Below are positions 35,595 to 46,421 of a stretch of DNA of 64,000 nucleotides, in pieces. Each line of letters starts with the position of its first letter. Within the stretch, counting starts at the first letter, position 1. This DNA is from Boswellia sacra (Eukaryota; Streptophyta; Magnoliopsida; Sapindales; Burseraceae), in NCBI GenBank assembly GCA_013180625.2, contig SNVD02009077.1, positions 124,001 to 188,000 of the forward strand, written 5' to 3'. Both the position numbers and the translations under genes were made by a program. The notes under the pieces are model-generated. The model made no database searches, was not told the DNA's origin, and saw only the letters and a program-made list of their open reading frames with translations.

Positions 35595-36227
35595 CGTCGA
35601 ATCCAAAAGATATGTGTGTTCTGTTGATCTCGACCTGGAAAAAGTAAAGAGTTTGTAGTAGTAGCAAATTATCTTGGTAGGCTATTAGCTGAAAGAAAGA
35701 TTCATATAGTTTATGGGGGAGGTAGCCTTGGGTTAATGGGTTCTATGTCAATAGCTGCACTTGTAGGAGGCAATCAAGTTTTAGATGTTATTCCTAAAGC
35801 TTTGGCTGTAGAAAGCATCGTTCGAAAAACGGTTGGGAAAGAGTTACGGGTCTCCTCTATACAAGAATGCATGTCATATATGCCTATCAATTTGGATGCC
35901 TTTATCGCGTTACCAGGTGGCCTTGGTACTCTCGAAGGAATTTTTCAAATTGCCTCTTAGGCCCAATTGAATATCCATAAAAAACCTATAGGTTTGTTGA
36001 ATGTTAAAAATTTCTTTGATCTTTTAATACGTTTTATTGATGCAGTTGTAGTACAAAATCTTATCTCTCATTTGGTGTGACAGATCCTTATTTCTACCAC
36101 TACTACTAGTGAATTACTTGATAAATTACAAGTAGTTGAGTATGAACCTCACCCAGCTATAACTCAAATTAATTGGTCAGTGGGACAAAACAAAAAGTGC
36201 AAATTAGATATGAATCTTCATTTGTAA
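35595..36227 (+). pseudogene. Intronless LONELY GUY (LOG) cytokinin-activating enzyme copy
   Basis: A single frame spans essentially a whole LOG protein without introns or frameshifts. It reads RRIQKICVFC, LLAERKIHIVYGGGSLGLMG, GGNQVLDVIPKALA, then DAFIALPGGLGTLEGIFQIA, AQLNIHKKPIGLLNV and ELLDKLQV, ending at 36227. Three in-frame stops interrupt it (TGA 35625-35627, TAG 35958-35960, TGA 36078-36080). Intact LOG enzymes release active cytokinin bases from nucleotide precursors in the cytosol. The conserved PGGxGTxxE motif is PGGLGTLEG here, so its glutamate is lost. No start ATG is visible and a stop precedes the frame at 35556. It lies inside the Athila-like element between gag and the tandem repeats, so it was probably captured by the element. 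Some LOG paralogues may naturally lack introns, so capture by RNA is not proven. Confidence 0.85.
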
Positions 36228-36340
36228 TTTTTCTTTTATTTTATTTGTAGCATTTTATTTTATGTGTCTTTCAAGTCGTTTCTTTTGAATAATTGAAGCT
36301 TCAGGTAATATCTCCTATACTTTATCTTTCTACATTTAAA

Positions 36341-36376
36341 CATTGAGGACAATGTTTCATTTGGTTTGGGGGGGAA
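36341..36376 (+). other. Athila 3' conserved block / polypurine-like tract
   Basis: CATTGAGGACAATGTTTCAT followed by TTGGTTTGGGGGGGAAGG. This pairing of an ATTGAGGACAATG word and a G-run is characteristic of the end of the coding part of Athila/Tat elements. Confidence 0.65.
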
Positions 36377-37159
36377 GGATAGTAGACATAAGCGTGTCTT
36401 ATATTTTCTTTTTCTTGCAAAAAAAAAAAAAGAGTTAGTAATTAGATTCAGAATACGGTGTAAGGAGTTCAAATCCTCTTGAGATGCATTCTGAGTCAGG
36501 AATGGCAGAGTAAAGAGGGCCATTTTGAACTCTTGAAACCCATTGGAACCAATTTGTCATTTTGTTTTGATTTTGTACTTTTGAAGACTCATTTTAGCTA
36601 ATTTGATATTATTTAGTTTTGATTTTTGAATTTTACAACGAGGTTGTCTTATTTACTTCACTTTAAATTATTCAAATCTATGAACTCTAACAACCTTATC
36701 ATTTAATGAACTGTTTTCTCATATACTCATTAAGCAAGTACTCATAAACCTTTCTTCACACACACACATACCTTGTTGCATGATTGTGGGTTGCAAAATG
36801 AAATGTTGTAATATTTTAGTTCTTTTATTTTGTTTGGAATAACAACAAAAGGAAGGGGAAAGTTAAAAAAAAAAAAGTAAAAGAAAAAAAAAAGCAACTG
36901 TAGATAAGTTTGGTCTTGTATAGGGATGGCAAAACCCGGGGCCGGGGCCGGGGTCGACGGTCCCCGGCCTCGGCCCGGTCCTTCAATTGCAAGCCCGGAT
37001 CCCAGAAAATTTCACGAAAATTTTTTCCGGGGCCGGGGTACCCCGGGGCGGAGCCGGGTTTGCCAATAACCCGAGATTAAAACCTGGGTTGTATAATTTT
37101 TTTGAAATTTTGATTCTTTTTAGTTTTGGTTATATATGTATTGCACGCACTTTTTGCTG

Positions 37160-37240
37160 GAAAGCGAGTTGTAGCCTAGCGGTCCACTGCTTGATGGCTT
37201 ATGGTAGGGACTCGGGTTCGAATCCTTACAATGTAAATCT
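37160..37240 (+). other. tRNA-like module 1 in the hAT element (unit 1)
   Basis: A-box TAGCCTAGCGG (37172-37182) and a perfect B-box GGTTCGAATCC (37215-37225), 32 nt apart as in tRNA genes. A full cloverleaf is not convincing, so this is a tRNA-derived or SINE-head-like pol III promoter rather than a tRNA. In units 2-5 the B-box reads GGTTTGAATCC. Confidence 0.55.
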
Positions 37241-37295
37241 TGAGGACTCATTTAATTTATTCAAGAATAATAAAGATATATTGCTTTCTTAAATG

Positions 37296-37372
37296 CAAAG
37301 GCGGCTGTATCCTAGCGGTCGCCTGCCTTAGTGTTGTTTGTTGAGGGAATGGGTTCAAATCCGGTTTGTTGC
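37296..37372 (+). other. tRNA-like module 2 in the hAT element (unit 1)
   Basis: A-box-like TATCCTAGCGG (37308-37318) and B-box-like GGTTCAAATCC (37352-37362), 33 nt apart. It lies 136 bp after module 1 and is present in all five units, with small changes in unit 3. Confidence 0.5.
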
Positions 37373-38325
37373 ATTCCCTTATAAAACTTATTTAATTTTT
37401 CTTTTTTAAAAGATGGGCTGGGGCTGGGCTTGGGCTTGGGTTGAAGTTGTTGGACTTTTTAAAGTTATTTTAGTCAAATAGCTTATGGGCTTAAGGGGCT
37501 ATATATAAGAATTGAAAATTAGTGGATTAAATTGATATAGATTTTAATTTTAATTGTATACCCCGGGTTCAATCTCGGGTCCCCGGCCCCGGCCAAGCAG
37601 AAAATTCTTACCCCGGCCTCGACTAATTACCCCGATTTTCAGGGTAATTCCCCGGCCCTGGATGACCGGGTTTTTCAGGTCTCCGGCCCCGGCCGGGTTG
37701 TTTTGCCATCCCTAGTCTTATACCCTAAGGCCAACTATTTTGGAAGCTATTGGCCCAAAGCTCATTACATGGATTAAGGAGAACGTTTAAGAGGATTGAG
37801 TATTGCATTATCCACAAGTTTCTAAGCAAAAATAAAATATCAGCAACTCGAGTTGTTAAGATCGTAGTGTATTTTAACACCTAATGCCCTAAGGCCAATA
37901 GAGCTGAGAGTCATTAGCTTGAGGCTCGCTACATGGGATAAAGATGCATTGTTTCAAAATATATATATATAAGAATAAAAATAATGATAAATGAATGCCC
38001 CCTGCCTAAGGATGTTAGCACTAACTTGATTTTTGAATTTTATAACGAGGTTGTCTTATTTACTTCACTTTAAATTATTCAAATCTATGAACTCTAACAA
38101 CCTTATCATTTAATGAACTGTTTTCTCATATACTCATTAAGCAAGTACTCATAAACCTTTCTTCACGCACACACATACCTTGATGCATGATTGTGGGTTG
38201 CAAAATGAAATGTTGTAATATTTGAGTTCTTTTATTTTGTTTGGAATAACAACAAAAGGAAGGGGAAAGTTAAAAAAAAAAGTAAAAACAAAAAAAAAGC
38301 AATTGTAGATAAGTTTGGTCTTGTA

Positions 38326-39119
38326 TAGGGATGGCAAAACCCGGGGCCAGGGCCGGGGTCGACGGTCCCCGGCCTCGGCCCGGGCCTTCAATTGCAAGCC
38401 CGGATCCCAGAAAATTCCACGAAAATTTTTTCCGGGGCCGGGGTACCCCGGGGCAGAGCCGGGTTTGCCAATAACCCGATATTAAAACCTGGGTTGTATA
38501 ATTTTTTTGAAATTTTGATTCTTTTTAGTTTTGGTTATATATGTATTGCACGCACTTTTTGCTGGAAAGCGAGTTGTAGCCTAGCGGTCCACTGCTTGAT
38601 GGCTTATGGTAGGGACTCGGGTTTGAATCCTTACAATGTAAATCTTGAGGACTCATTTAATTTATTTAAGAATAATAAAGATATATTGCTTTCTTAAATG
38701 CAAAGGCGGCTGTATCCTAGCGGTCGCCTGCCTTAGTGTTGTTTGTTGAGGGAATGGGTTCAAATCCGGTTTGTTGCATTCCCTTATAAAACTTATTTAA
38801 TTTTTCTTTTTTAAAAGATGGGCTGGGGCTGGGCTTGGGCTTGGGTTGAAGTTGTTGGACTTTTTAAAGTTATTTTAGTCAAATAGCTTATGGGCTTAAG
38901 GGGCTATATATAAGAATTGAAAATTAGTGGATTAAATTGATATAGATTTTAATTTTAATTGTATACCCCGGGTTCAATCTCGGGTCCCCGGCCCCGGCCA
39001 AGCAGAAAATTCTTACCCCGGCCTCGACTAATTACCCCGGTTTTCAGGGTAATTCCCCGGCCCTGGATGACCGGGTTTTTCAGGTCTCCGGCCCCGGCCG
39101 GGTTGTTTTGCCATCCCTA
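38326..39119 (+). mobile_element. hAT-type element, repeat unit 2
   Basis: 794-bp copy of the element at 36921, with the same ends and the same flanking 8-mers. The first internal B-box has C to T. Confidence 0.88.
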
Positions 39120-39731
39120 GTCTTATACCCTAAGGCCAACTATTTTGGAAGCTATTGGCCCAAAGCTCATTACATGGATTAAGGAGAACGTTTAAGAGGA
39201 TTGAGTATTGCATTATCCACAAGTTTCTAAGCAAAAATAAAATATCAGCAACTCGAGTTGTTAAGATCGTAGTGTATTTTAACACCTAATGCCCTAAGGC
39301 CAATAGAGCTGAGAGTCATTAGCTTGAGGCTCGCTACATGGGATAAAGATGCATTGTTTCAAAATATATATATATAAGAATAAAAATAATGATAAATGAA
39401 TGCCCCCTGCCTAAGGATGTTAGCACTAACTTGATTTTTGAATTTTATAACGAGGTTGTCTTATTTACTTCACTTTAAATTATTCAAATCTATGAACTCT
39501 AACAACCTTATCATTTAATGAACTGTTTTCTCATATACTCATTAAGCAAGTACTCATAAACCTTTCTTCACGCACACACATACCTTGATGCATGATTGTG
39601 GGTTGCAAAATGAAATGTTGTAATATTTGAGTTCTTTTATTTTGTTTGGAATAACAACAAAAGGAAGGGGAAAGTTAAAAAAAAAAAGTAAAAACAAAAA
39701 AAAAGCAATTGTAGATAAGTTTGGTCTTGTA

Positions 39732-40522
39732 TAGGGATGGCAAAACCCGGGGCCAGGGACGGGGTCGACGGTCCCCGGCCTCGGCCCGGGCCTTCAATTG
39801 CAAGCCCGGATCCCAGAAAATTCCACGAAAATTTTTTCCGGGGCCGGGGTACCCCGGGGCAGAGCCGGGTTTGCCAATAACCCGATATTAAAACCTGGGT
39901 TGTATAATTTTTTGAAATTTTGATTCTTTTTAGTTTTGGTTATATATGTATTGCACCACTTTTTGCTGGAAAGCGAGTTGTAGCCTAGCGGTCCACTGCT
40001 TGATGGCTTATGGTAGGGACTCGGGTTTGAATCCTTACAATGTAAATCTTGAGGACTCATTTAATTTATTTAAGAATAATAAAGATATATTGCTTTCTTA
40101 ATTGCAAAGCGGTTGTATCCCAGCGGTCGCCTGCCTTAGTGTTGTTTGTTGAGGGAATGGGTTCAAATCCGGTTTGTTGCATTCCCTTATAAAACTTATT
40201 TAATTTTTCTTTTTTAAAAGATGGGCTGGGGCTGGGCTTGGGCTTGGGTTGAAGTTGTTGGACTTTTTAAAGTTATTTTAGTCAAATAGCTTATGGGCTT
40301 AAGGGGCTATATATAAGAATTGAAAATTAGTGGATTAAATTGATATAGATTTTAATTTTAATTGTATACCCCGGGTTCAATGTCGGGTCCCCGGCCCCGG
40401 CCAAGCAGAAAATTCTTACCCCGGCCTCGACTAATTACCCCGGTTTTCAGGGTAATTCCCCGGCCCTGGATGACCGGGTTTTTCAGGTCTCCGGCCCCGG
40501 CCGGGTTGTTTTGTCATCCCTA
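39732..40522 (+). mobile_element. hAT-type element, repeat unit 3
   Basis: 791-bp copy. The right end reads TTTTGTCATCCCTA, a change in the inverted repeat, and there are a few single-base deletions in the core (for example GCACCACT for GCACGCACT). Confidence 0.88.
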
Positions 40523-41133
40523 GTCTTATACCCTAAGGCCAACTATTTTGGAAGCTATTGGCCCAAAGCTCATTACATGGATTAAGGAGAACGTTTAAGA
40601 GGATTGAGTATTGCATTATCCACAAGTTTCTAAGCAAAAATAAAATATCAGCAACTCGAGTTGTTAAGATCGTAGTGTATTTTAACACCTAATGCCCTAA
40701 GGCCAATAGAGCTGAGAGTCATTAGCTTGAGGCTCGCTACATGGGATAAAGATGCATTGTTTCAAAATATATATATATAAGAATAAAAATAATGATAAAT
40801 GAATGCCCCCTGCCTAAGGATGTTAGCACTAACTTGATTTTTGAATTTTATAACGAGGTTGTCTTATTTACTTCACTTTAAATTATTCAAATCTATGAAC
40901 TCTAACAACCTTATCATTTAATGAACTGTTTTCTCATATACTCATTAAGCAAGTACTCATAAACCTTTCTTCACGCACACACATACCTTGATGCATGATT
41001 GTGGGTTGCAAAATGAAATGTTGTAATATTTGAGTTCTTTTATTTTGTTTGGAATAACAACAAAAGGAAGGGGAAAGTTAAAAAAAAAAGTAAAAACAAA
41101 AAAAAAGCAATTGTAGATAAGTTTGGTCTTGTA

Positions 41134-41927
41134 TAGGGATGGCAAAACCCGGGGCCAGGGCCGGGGTCGACGGTCCCCGGCCTCGGCCCGGGCCTTCAAT
41201 TGCAAGCCCGGATCCCAGAAAATTCCACGAAAATTTTTTCCGGGGCCGGGGTACCCCGGGGCAGAGCCGGGTTTGCCAATAACCCGATATTAAAACCTGG
41301 GTTGTATAATTTTTTTGAAATTTTGATTCTTTTTAGTTTTGGTTATATATGTATTGCACGCACTTTTTGCTGGAAAGCGAGTTGTAGCCTAGCGGTCCAC
41401 TGCTTGATGGCTTATGGTAGGGACTCGGGTTTGAATCCTTACAATGTAAATCTTGAGGACTCATTTAATTTATTTAAGAATAATAAAGATATATTGCTTT
41501 CTTAAATGCAAAGGCGGCTGTATCCTAGCGGTCGCCTGCCTTAGTGTTGTTTGTTGAGGGAATGGGTTCAAATCCGGTTTGTTGCATTCCCTTATAAAAC
41601 TTATTTAATTTTTCTTTTTTAAAAGATGGGCTGGGGCTGGGCTTGGGCTTGGGTTGAAGTTGTTGGACTTTTTAAAGTTATTTTAGTCAAATAGCTTATG
41701 GGCTTAAGGGGCTATATATAAGAATTGAAAATTAGTGGATTAAATTGATATAGATTTTAATTTTAATTGTATACCCCGGGTTCAATCTCGGGTCCCCGGC
41801 CCCGGCCAAGCAGAAAATTCTTACCCCGGCCTCGACTAATTACCCCGGTTTTCAGGGTAATTCCCCGGCCCTGGATGACCGGGTTTTTCAGGTCTCCGGC
41901 CCCGGCCGGGTTGTTTTGCCATCCCTA
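41134..41927 (+). mobile_element. hAT-type element, repeat unit 4
   Basis: 794-bp copy, essentially identical to unit 2 by eye. Confidence 0.88.
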
Positions 41928-42539
41928 GTCTTATACCCTAAGGCCAACTATTTTGGAAGCTATTGGCCCAAAGCTCATTACATGGATTAAGGAGAACGTT
42001 TAAGAGGATTGAGTATTGCATTATCCACAAGTTTCTAAGCAAAAATAAAATATCAGCAACTCGAGTTGTTAAGATCGTAGTGTATTTTAACACCTAATGC
42101 CCTAAGGCCAATAGAGCTGAGAGTCATTAGCTTGAGGCTCGCTACATGGGATAAAGATTCATTGTTTCAAAATATATATATATAAGAATAAAAATAATGA
42201 TAAATGAATGCCCCCTGCCTAAGGATGTTAGCACTAACTTGATTTTTGAATTTTATAACGAGGTTGTCTTATTTACTTCACTTTAAATTATTCAAATCTA
42301 TGAACTCTAACAACCTTATCATTTAATGAACTGTTTTCTCATATACTCATTAAGCAAGTACTCATAAACCTTTCTTCACGCACACACATACCTTGATGCA
42401 TGATTGTGGGTTGCAAAATGAAATGTTGTAATATTTGAGTTCTTTTATTTTGTTTGGAATAACAACAAAAGGAAGGGGAAAGTTAAAAAAAAAAGTAAAA
42501 ACAAAAAAAAAAGCAATTGTAGATAAGTTTGGTCTTGTA

Positions 42540-43333
42540 TAGGGATGGCAAAACTCGGGGCCAGGGCCGGGGTCGACGGTCCCCGGCCTCGGCCCGGGCC
42601 TTCAATTGCAAGCCCCGATCCCAGAAAATTCCACGAAAATTTTTTCCGGGGCCGGGGTACCCCGGGGCAGAGCCGGGTTTGCCAATAACCCGATATTAAA
42701 ACCTGGGTTGTATAATTTTTTTGAAATTTTGATTCTTTTTAGTTTTTGTTATATATGTATTGCACGCACTTTTTGCTGGAAAGTGAGTTGTAGCCTAGCG
42801 GTCCACTGCTTGATGGCTTATGGCAGGGACTCGGGTTTGAATCCTTACAATGTAAATCTTGAGGACTCATTTAATTTATTTAAGAATAATAAAGATATAT
42901 TGCTTTCTTAAATGCAAAGGCGGCTGTATCCTAGCGGTCGCCTGCCTTAGTGTTGTTTGTTGAGGGAATGGGTTCAAATCCGGTTTGTTGCATTCCCTTA
43001 TAAAACTTATTTAATTTTTCTTTTTTAAAAGATGGGCTGGGGCTGGGCTTGGGCTTGGGTTGAAGTTGTTGGACTTTTTAAAGTTATTTTAGTCAAATAG
43101 CTTATGGGCTTAAGGGGCTATATATAAGAATTGAAAATTAGTGGATTAAATTGATATAGATTTTAATTTTAATTGTATACCCCGGGTTCAATCTCGGGTC
43201 CCCGGCCCCGGCCAAGCAGAAAATTCTTACCCCGGCCTCGACTAATTACCCCGGTTTTCAGGGTAATTCCCCGGCCCTGGATGACCGGGTTTTTCAGGTC
43301 TCCGGCCCCGGCCGGGTTGTTTTGCCATCCCTA
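42540..43333 (+). mobile_element. hAT-type element, repeat unit 5
   Basis: 794-bp copy with a few private substitutions (AAACTCGGGG near the left end, AAGCCCCGATC, GGCAGGGACTC). Confidence 0.88.
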
Positions 43334-43913
43334 GTCTTATACCCTAAGGCCAACTATTTTGGAAGCTATTGGCCCAAAGCTCATTACATGGATTAAGGAG
43401 AACGTTTAAGAGGATTGAGCATTGCATTATCCACAAGTTTCTAAGCAAAAATAAAATATCAGCAACTCGAGTTGTTAAGATCGTAGTGTATTTTAACACC
43501 TAATGCCCTAAGGCCAATAGAGCTGAGAGTCATTAGCTTGAGGCTCGCTACATGGGATAAAGATGCATTGTTTCAAAATATATATATATAAGAATAAAAA
43601 TAATGATAAATGAATGCCCCCTGCCTAAGGATGTTAGCACTAACAAATATTAGAACTGATATGGCTTATTTCTAAAAAACTCCATCGTCATGTGTCGACT
43701 GAGTACAAAAAGAAGTTTTGTTAATATCTTAACTAAAGGGTACATGAGTTATTTTAAAAAAAGAAAAAGCAAAAAATCGGTTGAGAGTTTGTTTATTTGG
43801 ATATAATTAAGGAGAGTGCAATAATGGTTACCTTGATTGTAAAATTCTAAAAATTACTACTAAATAATAACACTTTAATTGCCAAGGACTAGTAATAAGC
43901 TGGTTGGAGGGCT

Positions 43914-45476
43914 TGATGAACACTTAAATATGTATGCTTAATAAGATCTTAATTCATCATATTGCATTAATAGTATCATTAAATTTCTCAACTTAAGTAT
44001 ATTTGTAGTATTTGCATCTTTTGAATTAACTTCATCTTAATTTTGGTTTTTATTACAAGTCCGGTAAAATAGGCATAACTTTCTATTTATAGATCAGAAT
44101 GTTGCAAATCTTGATTTGTTGGAAATCTGATTAAATTATCTACAAGATCATATTTCAGAAGCATCATGAAATTCGGGCTCTTAGTGGATCGAAAATGGGC
44201 TTGAAGTGAACCCATATGCACTTTCAGTCCAACCTGACCATGCCTCCGTATTTTGACTATATCTCTTGATATACGTATCTAAATCATATGAATCAAGATG
44301 TTATAAAAAGCCGAGAGAAATATCTACAACTTTCATGAAGATATGTGATCAAAATTTTAAATAATTCGATGTCAAAATCGGTGGTTAAAGTCACTGCACA
44401 TGATGATCCAAATTGTCAACAAGATATTTTACAATTGTCCCTTTGTAATGTGACAAGTTTGCCCCTGAATGTATCTATAAATAGAGGTGCATTGTGACCT
44501 CTTAAGGCATCTTGGCTTTGGTTGGGATCCCTTATTATTGTGTTTTCTCTCTTGTGTTTTGTTCTCTTAATGTTATTAATAAATCTTTTTTTTTTTTTTT
44601 GCTATTTATTTTCTTTCTTTCATAATGTCTTGCTAAATTCTCTTTTGTTAAGATGAAAGGGTGAAAACCTTGATATGAGAATAAGGATTTTCTAACCCTT
44701 TGATATGTGCTTAATAATCATAATCTTTTGTTATTTATGTTATATGATTTATATTTATTTCTGTAATTAATCTTGACACTACTCGTACAGTGGAGGTCTT
44801 GATCCATTGTAGTCAATCCTTGGCAAATCAAATGCTTGGATCCTTTCTAGATGTCGTTTAGTTCTTCCTTACCAACATAAGTCTAGTTAGGAACCTTGAT
44901 TTGCTGTAGACATATGTTGATTGACACATTGGATGCTTGAACTCATTTATAAGAAGTGGTATAATTATTGATAATTAAACAAGTATAATTCATATAACTA
45001 AAATAGGCTTAAATAACATACCTTCCGATTGAAACCTCCTTCATGTGTGGATTGGATTCCAATTGAGTTATAATTGGGTTAATTATCCTTATTTGATATA
45101 TCAAGGGCGGATCCACTAACCTTAGCTTTCATTATTATTATGTTAATTCCTCTTACTTGTATAATTTAAGTATTCTTGTTTATTGTTTGTGAACTTGTTC
45201 TTTTAGTTGATATGATAGGTTTTACCTCTTATTCCCATGGATTGTTTTACCACCTTTTATTTTTGTTTTACATTTGAATAGTTGATAGTACTGCCCACCA
45301 TTCTTACTTTTATTTGTTAATATCATCTTGTTATTCATTTAAATTATTCATATCATATTTCTCATTCTATAGTTTGTAGCGTTAAATCTCATTTCTCGTG
45401 GATCAACCCTAGTCTTGTCGGGTTTATTACTTCGACACTCCTGTACGGAGGAGATAATCATAGTTTGGATGTGTCA
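43914..45476 (+). repeat. 3' LTR of the Athila-like element
   Basis: 1,563 bp, aligned throughout with the 5' LTR but with many substitutions and a private insertion of about 60 bp. It is preceded by a purine-rich GGTTGGAGGGC. Confidence 0.9.
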
Positions 45477-45481
45477 TATTT

Positions 45482-46336
45482 ATTGTTATTTAATAGCATA
45501 ATTCACTAATGCAAGCATATTAAAGTTAGATTACAAAAATATTGGATTTACATTTAATTAATCAAACCTTAAGGTTGCTCCTGTAAAATTATCTTTTTAT
45601 ATCACAAAACTCATCCAATTCATTATTTTTTTTTTTTTTGAAATCTCGGCTGGCCTACAACCTAGCGGAGCCACTCTCTTCTTCCACCTGTGTGACTGTG
45701 GCAAGTCCTCCCTCGAAGTCTTTACTATCTTGAATTCTAATTTCCATCGAAGGCCTGTAATTTAATACCAACTATCTTAAAGATTTTTGTATATCGTGGA
45801 GTCCAAAAGGTAAGGGTTCTACAGTACAGTTGGTGAAGATGAAAGAGTGGTAATTTGGGTTATTTGAAAAATAATTGAGTGAGAGTGATATATATACTAT
45901 CTTATTTTATTTTGTAAATATCTTCCGGTAGATCAAATTTAAATGAATGGTAGATAGTGGATGTCTAGATTTAAGTTAAAAATTTGAGTCCATCCAGCTT
46001 GACCCTTTAGAGATAACACTACTGTTCATTGCATGCATCTAATGAACGAAATCAGTAAGAATAAAATCCATTATGTACTTACTATATTAAACTTTTTAAC
46101 TTTAAACATAAAGATAATTTATTATAAAATTATGTTAGAGAATTTGCCAAATTTTAGGGGTTGCATTAATTTCGCTATCTAGAAATAGAGAGTTGATCTT
46201 AATCATCAAACATTTTAAGCCAGTAATTAATAACTTATTAACCATTTTTTAGTATTGCTTCACTTAGAATTATTTTCGCCGATTTTTATTATTTCCTCAA
46301 GCAAACGTGCCCAAATCATTTTGGACAAATTAGCCC
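45482..46336. other. Upstream region of PR-1 copy C
   Basis: AT-rich, with no gene found. A T-run followed by GCCTACAACCTAGCGGAGCC at about 45653-45672 hints at a small retroposon on the minus strand, but no clear boundaries are visible. Confidence 0.4.
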
Positions 46337-46344
46337 TATAAATA
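46337..46344 (+). promoter_or_regulatory. TATA box of PR-1 gene at 46422
   Basis: TATAAATA, 85 bp before the ATG. Confidence 0.75.
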
Positions 46345-46421
46345 CCCGTCACATCATCTCTTTCTCGTCATCAATCACCTGGTATATTTTCCATAGCATT
46401 AGAAATCTTGCAAATAACTAA

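Larger units (their letters stand above)
36921..37714 (+). mobile_element. hAT-type non-autonomous element, repeat unit 1
   Basis: A 794-bp element with 15-bp inverted ends TAGGGATGGCAAAAC and flanking 8-bp sequences GTCTTGTA / GTCTTATA (one mismatch), as expected for hAT target duplications. The subterminal regions are very GC-rich (CCGGGGCC-type words); the core is AT-rich with two tRNA-like modules. No transposase is encoded. Confidence 0.88.
36619..43644 (+). repeat. Five tandem ~1.4-kb repeats
   Basis: Units start at 36621, 38028, 39433, 40836 and 42241 (periods 1407, 1405, 1403 and 1405 bp); the last ends at 43644. Units 2-5 are nearly identical. Unit 1 differs from them at roughly 1% of positions, by eye. 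Each unit holds one complete hAT-type element plus about 600 bp of host repeat, which itself contains a diverged internal duplication (two CCCTAAGGCCAA...GGAT blocks). Tandem repeats between the coding region and the 3' LTR are known in Athila/Tat elements, but here a DNA transposon forms most of the unit. Confidence 0.96.
30971..45476 (+). mobile_element. Athila-like Ty3/gypsy element, non-autonomous, 14.5 kb
   Basis: A complete element bounded by LTRs that start TGATGAACA and end GGATGTGTCA, with the 5-bp target duplication TATTT at 30966-30970 and 45477-45481. Inside are a tRNA-Asp-type primer site, a decayed gag, a LOG-like sequence where pol would be expected, and an ATTGAGGACAATGTTTC...TTTGGGGGGG block of the kind that follows the coding region of Athila/Tat elements. 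Then come five tandem 1.4-kb repeats and the 3' LTR. No protease, RT, RNase H or integrase is visible, so it must have depended on a partner. The LTRs are clearly diverged, including an insertion of about 60 bp (about 44685-44750) in the 3' LTR. Confidence 0.9.

Noticed and set aside
36987..37292. A 101-codon frame repeated in repeat units 1, 2, 4 and 5
   Set aside because: It starts with TTG rather than ATG, lies wholly inside the hAT element over GC-rich terminal and tRNA-like sequence, and is broken in unit 3. It repeats only because the DNA repeats.
37160..37372. Genuine tRNA genes
   Set aside because: A and B boxes are well spaced, but acceptor and anticodon stems do not pair convincingly.
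45640..45780. SINE behind the Athila-like element
   Set aside because: There is a T-run and a CCTAGCGG word but no B-box, no boundaries and no target duplication, so it is not listed as an element.
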